Origin: BRHc4a sp049323755 | Lineage (GTDB): Bacteria; Bacillota; Desulfotomaculia; Desulfotomaculales; Desulfocucumaceae | Direction of reading: 5' to 3' | Length of the DNA stretch: 64,000 bases | NCBI GenBank assembly: GCA_049323755.1 | Contig: JBMOPE010000030.1 | Span: forward strand, 91,034 to 155,033 | Part shown: piece by piece, positions 34,337 through 42,918 of the stretch | How the letters are laid out: the number at the start of each line of letters is the position of its first letter | Position numbering within the stretch: the stretch's first letter is position 1 | Made by a program: the position numbers and the translations under genes | The notes under the pieces: generated by a model | Databases searched by the model: none | Told to the model about the DNA's origin: nothing | The model's input: the letters and a program-made list of their open reading frames with translations, nothing else

Positions 34337-34345
34337 TGTTATAAT
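34337..34345 (+). promoter_or_regulatory. Extended -10 promoter of the LUD gene
   Basis: TGTTATAAT at 34337-34345 is a perfect TGn-TATAAT. TTGGCA at 34314 is 20 bp upstream, too far for a normal -35 but tolerable with an extended -10. Confidence 0.5.
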
Positions 34346-34387
34346 AATGTGGTATAGAATTCCTCTTTTATTAAATGGGGGGTGGAT

Positions 34388-35032
34388 ATGGTTAAGGATA
34401 TGGAACTTTTTTATGAACAAAGGGCCGGCAAGGTTGTGGCCGCTTTAAACAAGAATCTTTTTGAAGCCCTGTACTCTCCCACAGTTGAGCAGGCCGTCCA
34501 GGAAATTTTGAGTCGAGTCCCGGAAGGGGCTACCGTTGGAGCGGGAGGATCTCTGAGCTTAAGACAGATGGGCATACTTGAAACTCTTAAGAAAAAGGGG
34601 CACACTGTATTTGACCACTGGGAAGAAGGTTTGGACCCCGCCGGGGTTGATGAGGTTCGCCGGCGTCAGCTAACCTCGGATGTTTTTCTTTCAAGCACCA
34701 ACGCCGTGACCGCCGACGGGTACCTGGTCAACATTGACGGCTCCGGCAACAGGGTGGCTGCTATGACCTTCGGGCCAAAAAAAGTTATTGTTGTGGCCGG
34801 GCTGAACAAAATTGTCAGGGACAGGGAATCTGCCATTAACAGGATTAAAAACGAAGCCGCACCCCTTAATTTCTATCGTCTGAACCTGCCGTCGCCCTGT
34901 GCCAAAACCACATTCTGCATGGATTGTTCACCTCCGGCAAGGTTTTGCAGGGTTACTGCCATTACCGAGGTGAAACCGGCAGGGATACCTGAATTCTGTG
35001 TAATTATTGTGGGACAGAATCTTGGTTTTTAA
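34388..35032 (+). CDS. LUD domain protein (LutC/YkgG-like)
   Basis: A 214-aa protein of the LUD family. Visible are VGAGGSLSLRQMGI near residue 45, SSTNAVTADGYLVNIDGSGNRVA near 100 and VVAGLNKIV near 135. A C-terminal cysteine set (CAKTTFCMDCSPPARFC) could bind an iron-sulphur cluster. Related LutC takes part in lactate oxidation, while single LUD proteins are widespread with unknown roles. ATG at 34388 follows GGGGGGTGG. It has its own extended -10 promoter and a terminator, so it is a separate unit at the end of the catabolic locus. Confidence 0.83.
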   Translation: MVKDMELFYEQRAGKVVAALNKNLFEALYSPTVEQAVQEILSRVPEGATVGAGGSLSLRQMGILETLKKKGHTVFDHWEEGLDPAGVDEVRRRQLTSDVFLSSTNAVTADGYLVNIDGSGNRVAAMTFGPKKVIVVAGLNKIVRDRESAINRIKNEAAPLNFYRLNLPSPCAKTTFCMDCSPPARFCRVTAITEVKPAGIPEFCVIIVGQNLGF

Positions 35033-35046
35033 AGTTCTGAAAGATT

Positions 35047-35084
35047 AAGGCCTTCTTCAACAAGTGAAGAAGGCCTTTGTTTTT
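35047..35084 (+). terminator. Strong terminator after the LUD gene
   Basis: AAGGCCTTCTTC pairs perfectly with GAAGAAGGCCTT around a 7-nt loop, followed by TGTTTTT. Confidence 0.9.
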
Positions 35085-35128
35085 AAATCTACCAGGCGAA
35101 ATGTAGTTGTCGAATATATCACCAATCA

Positions 35129-35157
35129 CAGCGGCAACGCCCGCAGGACGTTTATTA
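35129..35157 (+). repeat. AACGCCC hairpin repeat, copy 2 (partial)
   Basis: CAGCGGC followed by AACGCCC/GGACGTT and TTATT. The left hairpin arm of the full repeat is missing. Confidence 0.6.
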
Positions 35158-35163
35158 ATTCTC

Positions 35164-35229
35164 TTGACAGCCTGTGGGCATTGTTATATTATAATAACAA
35201 AACGTTAATAATATATAACATAATGTTAT
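35164..35229 (+). promoter_or_regulatory. Promoter with two operator palindromes for the DUF3796/XRE pair
   Basis: TTGACA (35164-35169), 17 bp, TATTAT (35187-35192). The -10 lies inside a palindrome with arms TTGTTAT/ATAACAA (35181-35200). A second palindrome ATAACAT-A-ATGTTAT occupies 35215-35229. Shared TAACA half-sites suggest autoregulation by the XRE protein. Confidence 0.65.
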
Positions 35230-35255
35230 GGAATTGTAACAAGGGGGGAAGGATT

Positions 35256-35591
35256 ATGAGTGGTGGTTGGGTAAGGGGCCTGGGGTTGCTGGGGCTCCTG
35301 GGACTGCTGGGTCTTTTTACAGACAATGCCGGGTTTTACGGTTTTTTCGGCTTTTTTGGCTTTTTAGGCTATAGTAAGAGGCACAGGGATGAGAGGTTTG
35401 AGGCCGATATGAACAGGTCGGCCAGGAATTCCTTTATAGTATCGATGGCTGCTTTTGCATTGGGTTTGACGGCGGGCGCACTGAATAAAAACCCGCAGGT
35501 ATACATATGGGCCTTTGCGCTGACCTTTGCTCTCCAGGTAATTGTGTTCAGCTTTTCTATGGTGTACTACGACAGGAAGGGCAACTGCTGA
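35256..35591 (+). CDS. Small membrane protein, DUF3796-like
   Basis: 111 aa with an unusual start rich in repeated Gly-Leu-Leu and then Gly-Phe-Phe units (about residues 8-38), which forms one hydrophobic helix or hairpin. A charged middle and two C-terminal helices (about 58-75 and 83-103) follow. This layout, plus a neighbouring small XRE regulator, fits the DUF3796 family of unknown function. ATG at 35256 after AAGGGGGGAAGG is chosen; the longer frame begins inside a terminator. Its stop overlaps the next ATG by one base. Confidence 0.7.
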   Translation: MSGGWVRGLGLLGLLGLLGLFTDNAGFYGFFGFFGFLGYSKRHRDERFEADMNRSARNSFIVSMAAFALGLTAGALNKNPQVYIWAFALTFALQVIVFSFSMVYYDRKGNC

Positions 35592-35794
35592 TGGGGCTTA
35601 AAACGAGGATAAAAGAGTACAGGGCCAGGATGGACTTAACCCAGGAGGACCTGGCCAAAAAGGTGGGGGTCAGGCGGGAGACCATAGTCCATATGGAAAA
35701 GGGCAAGTACAACCCCTCCCTAAAGCTGGCCTTCGACATAGCCAGGGCGTTGAACGCCACGGTGGAGGAGATTTTCATATTCACCGACGATTGA
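35591..35794 (+). CDS. XRE family helix-turn-helix regulator, 67 aa
   Basis: A minimal DNA-binding protein consisting of one XRE domain: TQEDLAKKVGVRRETIVHMEKGKYNPSLKLAFDIA over residues 17-51, ending VEEIFIFTDD. Such regulators are typically coupled to DUF3796 or similar membrane proteins. It starts with ATG overlapping the TGA of the preceding gene, so translation is coupled. It probably binds the TAACA palindromes at 35181 and 35215. Confidence 0.87.
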   Translation: MGLKTRIKEYRARMDLTQEDLAKKVGVRRETIVHMEKGKYNPSLKLAFDIARALNATVEEIFIFTDD

Positions 35795-35824
35795 GATATT
35801 AACCTGATTAAATGGAAAGTTTTT

Positions 35825-38800
35825 CTAGACCATTATCCCTTTTATTAGAGAGGTCAGTCTTTCTTCAGGCTTGATATTCAGCTCTTTTTTAAGGCGGTTT
35901 TTAAAGCTATTATAAAGTTTTATCGCCCGGCCTCTCTGGTTTGTGGAAATATACAGCTTCAGAAGATTAAGGCAGGCCTCCTCGTTATGCTGGTCCATGG
36001 CAAGAGTTTTTAACAAGATCTTCTCAGCCTTTTTATGGTCTTTTTTTCCAATATAAATTATGGCCAGGGAAATGGCTGACTCCAGGTATAGAGACCTGAG
36101 CTCCTCTCTTTCAAAATAAGCCCAGTCCTCATATATATCGTCTTCCAGGAGATTGCCTCTGTATAGGGAAATCATTCTTTCAAGTACTCCTATTCTTTTT
36201 ACCACTCCTGATTCTCCGGCAGGCAGCTCCTTTAACTGATAGTACAGTGATTGAAATTCATCTGTATCCACAAAAAGCATTCTACCCACCGGCACGGTGA
36301 GACCCCCGCCATTTTCATGTATAAGTGAGTCCCGTCCTTCTGGTGGTATGCCATGACTGGAAAGAACTTTTCTCAATTCATACAGGGCGGCCCGCAGCGA
36401 CATGGAGGCCGACCTTTTATCAGACTCGGGCCAGAAAAGCTCCATGAGGCTTTCCCTGGTTATTGTCCTGCCTCTGTGTAGTATCAAATATTTTAAAATG
36501 CCCTCAATTTTTCTGGTCTTCCAGCTGCTATCGGAGATAGTTGTGCCGTTAATCGTAATACCGAATCTTCCCAGGAGGCGTACCTCTATTTTAGGGGAAG
36601 TGGTCTCAATTTTGGTGCTGTAGAGGGAAATAAAAACCTTGCAAAAGTCTTTCAGGTTTTCTTCTTCTGTAACAGCCGCATTGTTCCTGAAAAACTCCGC
36701 CGCCTCCTTACCATAATAGCTTTCCACCAACGTAACGGCATGATCAGCGCAAATGCCTCTCCTGAGACTCCGGGCAGACATTTCCACCAGGGTTGGCAGG
36801 TGAAGGTCCCAGAACATTACATACCCGTTAGCAGAAGCGATATTAAAGGCCTGCCTCAGGGCATCTTCACCCTTGGCCTCATTGCCGGCGTCATAATACA
36901 GCTTTGCCAGGTGCAGGAAGGTTCCGCACAGTACCTGCTTTGCTTTCTTGGAGCTGCTTTTTTTTATTGATGAAAGCAGGAATTTTTCTGCAAATTCATA
37001 CTCCCCGGCCTCCCTGGACAGGGCGCCAAGCATTGATAGACCTATTTCGGCTAAACACTGTCCCGGCCTGGTAGACGCCAAAACACTGTAGGCCTCTTTT
37101 GCTTCCTCAAGCAATTCCTTCGGACTTCTTTGCCCTGACAGCCACAGGCAGCGGCTGAGCTTATTCAGCGAGTACATAGGTTGATTTCCCAGCTGTTTAA
37201 AATGATCTGTGCTGTACTCTAGCAGATCCAATGCAGTGTCCAGATCGTGCCGGCAGTAGCTTTCAATGGCTGATAGTCTCTTGCCTGAGGCCAGCATATA
37301 TTCAATACCTAGCTTTTCACCTGTGGTCAGCAGTTCAGCTATTGCCTGGGAAAAAGCAGCTCTATCATTCCTGAGCTGCAAAACTAAAGAATGAAACACA
37401 AGTAAAAAGCCTCTCAGCATTTCTGTCCTTCTGGCCAGGTTCATTTCCAGGGCTTCCTTTATGAAGCTGCCGGCTGTATCCAGCTCGCCAAGGAGATATT
37501 GCAATATGCAGGAATGCATAAGTGTGGCCCATTTCCAGTCTTCATCCTGCGTAAGGCTGTTTGCCCGTGTGCATGGTGCAATTCCCCCGGAATAGTTCTC
37601 TTCCCAGACAGACTTGTATAAGGAAATAACATCAGTAATACCCTCAAAGATTACATCTTCTGAGGATTCTGCCACAGCTAACGCCTGCTGCAGGGCCTTT
37701 ACTATATTTGATCCATCATTTCTGAAAATGTAAAAGGCAATAATGGCAAACAGAGTTCTTATCTGCATCTTTTCGTCGTTGTTTTTTCTGAATACAGACA
37801 GTGCTTTCTCTAACAGTATTAATGTATCTTCCTCGCCTTTCTGATAGGTGAAGCTCTTAATGAGGAGCAAAATGGCATTGTTGCTGACAACATCGTCAGG
37901 CAGGAGCCTGAACCACAGCCTGAGCTGCTCAAAGGCCTCAAGGGTAATGAGCTCCACACTCTCCCTGGCGATTAACTCCACCGCCTGCGATACATTGCCG
38001 CAAACAATAAAATGCTCAATAGCCCTGTCAAAAATCCTGTGCTCTATATAATAGGTGGCGGATTTTATGTGGAGGCTTTCTATTTCCTCACCGGTGAGAT
38101 ATTGGGGCTGAACCTGAAGGAGAACTTCCCTGAATAGTCCGTGAAAACGGTAGGTTGTATCAGCACCTACTACTTTTTGAAGGAATAAGCCCTTTGTCTC
38201 GCACTGGGCAACAAGCTGCTGTGCATTTTCCTCACCTATTATTGTACTGGCCGCCGCAAGGGTAAAATCACGAAGTATGGCCACCTTGACAAGGAAGTTC
38301 ATTAGATCGGTCTCAATTGTTTTAAGAACCTCTAAGGCAATGTATTTAAATAGTAATGGTTTTTCTCCTGTTTTTTTATATATGCTGCCGCTCTCCAGCA
38401 GGCCACCCTTTCCTAAAGCCTGGCACAATATAATAATTCCTGCCGCCCAGCCCTCTGTATTGAGCATTATTTGCCGAATAAGTTTTCTTTCTGTTTTGAT
38501 TTGGCGCGAAACCTTTAAAAACTCTTTAAGCTCACCCTCTGAAAAACATAATTCCCTGTAGCTTATTTCCAAAACATTCTTTTCCAGTTTCTGTTTTACC
38601 GTAAGTATATCGGCTTCTGAACGGCTGCTTACGAAGATGGAGCAATTTTCAGGGAGGTTGTTTATTAAATACTGTAATGCTCCGGTAATCTCCGGTGATT
38701 CTTTCACCTGCTGGAAATCATCCAGTATGATAAAAGTCCTTACATTTTTATGCTGATTATGAAAGGCCCATAATTCCTGGCAAATGACCGCGTTTATATA

Positions 38801-39142
38801 CTGGTGCCGGGAACCAATGTCGCCACCCTTAAGATTTTTACGGGGCTCCTTCCATTGCGGGTCCTCTGAGGGGAACAGCGTTTCAATGAGGTGGGCGTAA
38901 AAAACGGCCAGGTCTCGGTCTTCTTGCTCCAGCCGGTACCAGCAAATACGGCAGTCCTGCCTGTACATATTCAGCGCCGCCACCATAAGGGTTGTTTTAC
39001 CATAGCCTGCTGGGGCGTTGATTACTACCACACTCTTATCGTGCGTGGCTTTACACAGTTTCTTTAAGCGCTCAGACATAAAAAAAGAATTAGACAGCTG
39101 AGGCATAATAAGTTTGCTTTTAACAACCGGGATGTTATTCAT
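35825..39142 (-). CDS. Large MalT/SARP-like transcriptional activator (STAND ATPase plus BTAD)
   Basis: 1105 aa, read leftward. Residues 25-330 form a MalT/LuxR-type STAND NTPase with Walker A APAGYGKTT near 40 and Walker B TFIILDDFQQ near 140. A long helical repeat region of TPR type spans about 350-830. Residues 860-950 are an OmpR-type winged helix (EVRLLGRFGITINGTTI, KIEGILKYLILHRGR). Residues 960-1100 are a bacterial transcriptional activation domain with TPR repeats. This combination is that of SARP-type activators switched by ligand binding and ATP. It is divergent from the surface-protein island, and direct repeats in the shared gap suit a SARP target. Confidence 0.88.
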   Translation of the reverse strand: MNNIPVVKSKLIMPQLSNSFFMSERLKKLCKATHDKSVVVINAPAGYGKTTLMVAALNMYRQDCRICWYRLEQEDRDLAVFYAHLIETLFPSEDPQWKEPRKNLKGGDIGSRHQYINAVICQELWAFHNQHKNVRTFIILDDFQQVKESPEITGALQYLINNLPENCSIFVSSRSEADILTVKQKLEKNVLEISYRELCFSEGELKEFLKVSRQIKTERKLIRQIMLNTEGWAAGIIILCQALGKGGLLESGSIYKKTGEKPLLFKYIALEVLKTIETDLMNFLVKVAILRDFTLAAASTIIGEENAQQLVAQCETKGLFLQKVVGADTTYRFHGLFREVLLQVQPQYLTGEEIESLHIKSATYYIEHRIFDRAIEHFIVCGNVSQAVELIARESVELITLEAFEQLRLWFRLLPDDVVSNNAILLLIKSFTYQKGEEDTLILLEKALSVFRKNNDEKMQIRTLFAIIAFYIFRNDGSNIVKALQQALAVAESSEDVIFEGITDVISLYKSVWEENYSGGIAPCTRANSLTQDEDWKWATLMHSCILQYLLGELDTAGSFIKEALEMNLARRTEMLRGFLLVFHSLVLQLRNDRAAFSQAIAELLTTGEKLGIEYMLASGKRLSAIESYCRHDLDTALDLLEYSTDHFKQLGNQPMYSLNKLSRCLWLSGQRSPKELLEEAKEAYSVLASTRPGQCLAEIGLSMLGALSREAGEYEFAEKFLLSSIKKSSSKKAKQVLCGTFLHLAKLYYDAGNEAKGEDALRQAFNIASANGYVMFWDLHLPTLVEMSARSLRRGICADHAVTLVESYYGKEAAEFFRNNAAVTEEENLKDFCKVFISLYSTKIETTSPKIEVRLLGRFGITINGTTISDSSWKTRKIEGILKYLILHRGRTITRESLMELFWPESDKRSASMSLRAALYELRKVLSSHGIPPEGRDSLIHENGGGLTVPVGRMLFVDTDEFQSLYYQLKELPAGESGVVKRIGVLERMISLYRGNLLEDDIYEDWAYFEREELRSLYLESAISLAIIYIGKKDHKKAEKILLKTLAMDQHNEEACLNLLKLYISTNQRGRAIKLYNSFKNRLKKELNIKPEERLTSLIKGIMV

Positions 39143-39172
39143 ACAGTTATTATCCTGGAATTTTTTTACTTT

Positions 39173-39215
39173 ATAATACCATAGATTTCACATTAATTTC
39201 ACACTTTTTTATACA
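39173..39215. promoter_or_regulatory. Bidirectional promoter region with SARP-type direct repeats
   Basis: Two TTTCACA heptamers (39186-39192 and 39197-39203) have an 11-bp period. Rightward, TATACA (39210-39215) lies 6 bp after the second. Leftward, TATTAT (39178-39173, complement) lies 7 bp after the first, preceded by TG as an extended -10. SARP regulators bind such 11-bp-period heptamers just upstream of a -10 box. Neither direction has a good -35. Confidence 0.5.
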
Positions 39216-39301
39216 GGTCGGTTATAAACTTATATAAGTGCGTCCGCCAAACAATATGCAATAAGAGGATTGGCACGCAATCTGAAAGGAGATGTTGGAG
39301 A

Positions 39302-40090
39302 GTGAAGAAAAACCTTTTATCCGGATCTGTTTTTGTTATCTGTATGATTGCATTACTGGTGTTTGTTTCTTCAGTGGGGCCGACGCCGGCGTCGGCGCTG
39401 GAGAGGCCCAAAGCGCCGTCGGACCTTGCGGCTGTGGCTATTTCAAAGAACGCCATTTATCTGACCTGGAAAGATAATTGTGACCCCAATAATAAAGGAG
39501 CCTTCTTTATATATAGAGGAGACCATTACGGCGGGGCAACCACCTATGTGGGAAATGTACATGAGGGTATTACCGAATTTACCGATACCAAGGTGGCGTC
39601 AGACAAAACATATTATTACAGGGTAAATTGCTATAAAAGCGGAATGGGCTCCGAGTATACCGAGGAGGCCAGCGCCACCACCTCGCCTCCCTTTGCCCAA
39701 ATAATTACCTTAAAGATCGGCAGCCCCAGCATGTCCATAAACGGTGTCAGTAAGCAGATTGACCCGGGCAGGGGCACCTCGCCGTCGGTGGTAAACGGCA
39801 GGACCATGGTTCCCATCCGCGCCATCATCGAGGCCATGGGGGGAGAAATGGCCTGGGACGCAGCGGAGCAAAAGGCCACTGTGAAAATGCAGGATGACGT
39901 GGTTGATCTGTGGATAGGCAAAAACACCGCCAGTGTCAACGGGGCTGAAACAAGAACAGATGCGGCTCCCAAATTAATCAATGGCCGGACCATGCTCCCC
40001 CTCAGATTTATCTCCGAAAGCCTGGGCAGCCAGGTGCACTGGGACGGAAATACTTCAAGAGTGACCATTATCAGCCAAACCCAGGAATAG
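39302..40090 (+). CDS. Secreted FN3 and copper-amine-oxidase-like stalk domain protein
   Basis: 262 aa with an N-terminal signal peptide (cleavage near ASALE, residue 36). A fibronectin type III domain (about 40-125; LAAVAISKNAIYLTWKDN, YYYRVNCYK) is followed by a stalk domain of the CuAO_N1 type (about 135-260; a VNGRTMVPIRAIIEAMGG unit and a second INGRTMLPLRFISESLG unit). Such domains occur in surface proteins of spore-forming Firmicutes and do not imply an oxidase. GTG at 39302 follows AAAGGAGA. It is the first gene of a rightward surface-protein island. Confidence 0.85.
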   Translation: MKKNLLSGSVFVICMIALLVFVSSVGPTPASALERPKAPSDLAAVAISKNAIYLTWKDNCDPNNKGAFFIYRGDHYGGATTYVGNVHEGITEFTDTKVASDKTYYYRVNCYKSGMGSEYTEEASATTSPPFAQIITLKIGSPSMSINGVSKQIDPGRGTSPSVVNGRTMVPIRAIIEAMGGEMAWDAAEQKATVKMQDDVVDLWIGKNTASVNGAETRTDAAPKLINGRTMLPLRFISESLGSQVHWDGNTSRVTIISQTQE

Positions 40091-40102
40091 GTGGAGGTTA
40101 AT

Positions 40103-40654
40103 ATGCGATTAAAATCATGTCTAACGCTTTTGATATTTAGTGTGATCCTGTTTGCCGCGGGCTGTGGCGGAGGGAACGAGAAGGCTGCAACAACCGCGGA
40201 GAGTTCCGGAGGGGCAAAGGAAGCGGCAAAGGTACTTGTAGAACCAGCTTCGCTATTGACAAAGGCCGAGGCCGAGGCTGCCCTGGGGGGGCAGGTAAAG
40301 GAGCCTGAAATAAAGGACACCAAGAACCCCCTGGGGCAAAAGATATGCTTCTATGCGCCGGTCTCGGAAAAAGAGGACAGGTTTATTCAAATCTCGGTGG
40401 TGCAAAATGAAGGTATGTCCAAGAATCTGCGTGATACAGGATATAACGTCAAGGAGCTTTACGAGGAAACTAAAAAGAACCTTGCGGATACAAAGCCCGT
40501 CCCAGGCTTCGGGGATGATGCCTTTTGGGGCACCAACGGACTTCACATACTGAAGGGGAGTTTTTACGTTAACATCGCTGTAGGCAACACCAGCAGGCCC
40601 GAAAACCTGGAGTTTGCCAAAGGCCTGGCCGAGAAGGTTGTCAGCCGCTTGTAG
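40103..40654 (+). CDS. Hypothetical lipoprotein, 183 aa
   Basis: Lipoprotein signal with LFAAGCGG, giving lipidated Cys20, then an alanine-rich linker. The mature domain begins LLTKAEAEAALGGQV and contains CFYAPVSEKEDRFIQISVV, FGDDAFWG and GSFYVNIAVG; this pattern resembles DUF3558-like or similar small lipoprotein domains, but I cannot assign a family firmly. ATG at 40103 has a GGTGGAGG ribosome site. It starts 12 bp after the previous gene and is probably co-transcribed. Confidence 0.75.
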   Translation: MRLKSCLTLLIFSVILFAAGCGGGNEKAATTAESSGGAKEAAKVLVEPASLLTKAEAEAALGGQVKEPEIKDTKNPLGQKICFYAPVSEKEDRFIQISVVQNEGMSKNLRDTGYNVKELYEETKKNLADTKPVPGFGDDAFWGTNGLHILKGSFYVNIAVGNTSRPENLEFAKGLAEKVVSRL

Positions 40655-40708
40655 CGTCGGTCAAAAAAATGTAAATTTGTTTGGTAGGGCGGTTTGTTAG
40701 GCAGTAAT

Positions 40709-40728
40709 GAGACAGGGAACGGTTTCTC
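40709..40728. repeat. GTCAGG-family hairpin remnant
   Basis: GAGACAGGGAACGGTTTCTC shares the AGGGAACGGTT core with the hairpins at 11964 and 13671. Confidence 0.45.
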
Positions 40729-40767
40729 CTGATAAGGTACGGTTCTCAGACTCACACTTAGACAGCT

Positions 40768-40796
40768 AAGGAGAACCCATGGGTTCTCCTTTATTC
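40768..40796 (+). terminator. 24-bp perfect palindrome, terminator-like
   Basis: AAGGAGAACCCA and TGGGTTCTCCTT followed by TATTC. It lies 9 bp before the ribosome site of the next gene, so it may act as a terminator or a translational lock. Confidence 0.6.
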
Positions 40797-40814
40797 ATAT
40801 AAGGAGCGATGTAT

Positions 40815-42881
40815 ATGAAAAAAGGACTATTGCTGGTGTTGGTAACAGCCATTTGTGTTTTGGGCTTCCTATCGGTTGAGAAAGAGACAGAGTCAGCGAC
40901 ATTGAGGCCTGTTATAGTAAACCCGGGACTGCAAAAAGAAAATATAGTATTGCCGAACATGAACAAGCAGCTTTTGACCGCCCCTTCAAATCTTGATGCC
41001 TCATCCGGTACACCCGGCAGGGTTAAATTAACCTGGAAAGACAACTCGATAAACGAAACCGGATTTGTAATTGAACGAAGGACCGGAAGCGGCGCTTTTT
41101 TTCCGGTTGCTACCGAAGCTGCCAACGCAACCACCTACCAGGAAGACGAGCTGAGCACATATCCTGTTTTTCCGGGAGAAAAATACTACTACCGTGTCAA
41201 GGCTGTTAATAACAGCGGCCAGTCGGCCTATTCGAATGAAGACAGTGTAGTCGTAAATAACAACTATTCTCCCATCCCTCCCGGCAATTTGAAGGCGGAA
41301 AAGCATTTTCAAAGTATCAAACTTACCTGGGATGACAGATCCAACAATGAAACAGGGTTTGAGGTACAGAGGCAGATGGAAGGCGGCCAGTTTACCACTA
41401 TCGGGCGGCGTAATCCCAACGAAACTAGTTACGAGGACAACGCTGTAAATTTGCCTGGAGGCGTGAGATATACGTACCGTATCGCTGTGCTTAACGGAGC
41501 GGGAGAAACGGCCTATTCCAATACTGTCAGTGTAATGGTGCCCACTCACAAGCCCAGCGCCCCTCGGTATTTTTCTGCTGGTCCGAGTGCAACCAGCATT
41601 AAGCTCTTCTGGAACGATACTTCCGATAATGAAGACGGGTTCGTAATCATCCGGAAAAAAACCGATCTATATACGCATAATGTCGAAGAGTCATATCCTA
41701 ACCCCGAATACCCCGACTTTACACTGGGGCCAAATGAAAAGGAATTTACAGACACAGGGCTGGAACCCGATAAGGAATATAGCTACATGCTTGGAGCCTA
41801 TAACCTGGCGGGATGGAATTTTGATGCCGAGGCAACGGCAAAGACAAATCCGAAATCGCCAATACTGACGGCAGAGGCTGTCTCCAGCCATGAAGTCAGG
41901 CTGAGCTGGGTAAATCAGTCACCCAGCAATCCAAAGGGCTTTACGCTTCAACGAAAAACTGAAGGCGGAAGCTATGACGCACTGACTTGTAAATATACGA
42001 ATGATCTGGTCTTTTACGACAAGAAGGTTAGCCCGGGAAAGAAATATTATTACCGTGTTGCCTGCTGGAACGAACCGTTGTTTCCTTCCGAGTATTCCGG
42101 GGAAGTAAGCGTCACCGTCCCTAACCTTTTAGTACAGCCGGGGGAATACAGCATTCCTCCCCAGGCCCCTTCCGACGTCGAGGGGGAGGCTGTATCCGCC
42201 TCTCAGATTAACATTTCCTGGAAAGATAATTCAAATAATGAAACAGCCTTTAGAATTGAGTGCAGAAAACCGGGAGAGGAATTCAGACAAGTATCATATA
42301 CCGGGGATACACTATGCCCGGTTTTTAATCTCGCTGCCGACACATATTATGATTTTCGGGTGGCGGCTTACAACGAGGTTGGGCAGTCGCCATACTCCGA
42401 CGTGGTCCGTGTTAAGACTTTAGGTAATTTTCAGGGCAGCCAGGCAGTCTATTCCGGCGCTCTCAACCACGGTCCGGAAGCAGGGAAAAAGGTGATCAGC
42501 CTTAACCTGGGCCAAACCGCCTACCGGGTCAACGGCGAGATTCGCCAGATGGATACCGCTCCCGTCGCCCGGGAAGGGCGGACCATGCTGCCCGTCAGGT
42601 ACGTGGCGGAGCCCCTGGGGGCCAGTGTGGCGTGGGATGGAGCCTCACAAAAGGTTACCGTGACTCTGGGCGATAAGGTTATCGAGCTCTGGGTCGGAAA
42701 AAACACCGCCAGGGTCAATGGCCGGGAGGTCATGATTGACCCCGGCAATCCCGGGGTGATGCCTTTAACGGTCCCCCCCGGCAGAACCATGCTGCCGGTA
42801 AGATTTATCTCGGAAAACCTGGGCTGCCAGGTGGAGTGGGACGACGTTACCCAGGAGGCACGTCTGACCTATGGACAGTAA
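40815..42881 (+). CDS. Secreted multi-FN3 protein with C-terminal stalk domain
   Basis: 688 aa. A short signal peptide (residues 1-30) is followed by about five fibronectin type III repeats (about 55-145, 150-240, 245-340, 345-440, 450-545), each with a version of the strand LTWKDNSINETGF or LTWDDRSNNETGF and a YYYRV strand. The C-terminus (570-688) is a stalk domain with GRTMLPVRYVAEPLG and GRTMLPVRFISENLG. Likely an extracellular adhesion or cell-envelope protein. ATG at 40815 has AAGGAG 8 nt upstream; ATG at 40809 is too close. No sorting signal is visible. Confidence 0.87.
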   Translation: MKKGLLLVLVTAICVLGFLSVEKETESATLRPVIVNPGLQKENIVLPNMNKQLLTAPSNLDASSGTPGRVKLTWKDNSINETGFVIERRTGSGAFFPVATEAANATTYQEDELSTYPVFPGEKYYYRVKAVNNSGQSAYSNEDSVVVNNNYSPIPPGNLKAEKHFQSIKLTWDDRSNNETGFEVQRQMEGGQFTTIGRRNPNETSYEDNAVNLPGGVRYTYRIAVLNGAGETAYSNTVSVMVPTHKPSAPRYFSAGPSATSIKLFWNDTSDNEDGFVIIRKKTDLYTHNVEESYPNPEYPDFTLGPNEKEFTDTGLEPDKEYSYMLGAYNLAGWNFDAEATAKTNPKSPILTAEAVSSHEVRLSWVNQSPSNPKGFTLQRKTEGGSYDALTCKYTNDLVFYDKKVSPGKKYYYRVACWNEPLFPSEYSGEVSVTVPNLLVQPGEYSIPPQAPSDVEGEAVSASQINISWKDNSNNETAFRIECRKPGEEFRQVSYTGDTLCPVFNLAADTYYDFRVAAYNEVGQSPYSDVVRVKTLGNFQGSQAVYSGALNHGPEAGKKVISLNLGQTAYRVNGEIRQMDTAPVAREGRTMLPVRYVAEPLGASVAWDGASQKVTVTLGDKVIELWVGKNTARVNGREVMIDPGNPGVMPLTVPPGRTMLPVRFISENLGCQVEWDDVTQEARLTYGQ

Positions 42882-42918
42882 CGCCGACATAAACATAAAA
42901 AAACGGGGAGGTTATGCC

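Noticed and set aside
34188..34448. An 86-codon frame before the LUD gene
   Set aside because: It runs across an inverted repeat and a promoter into the LUD gene in another frame.
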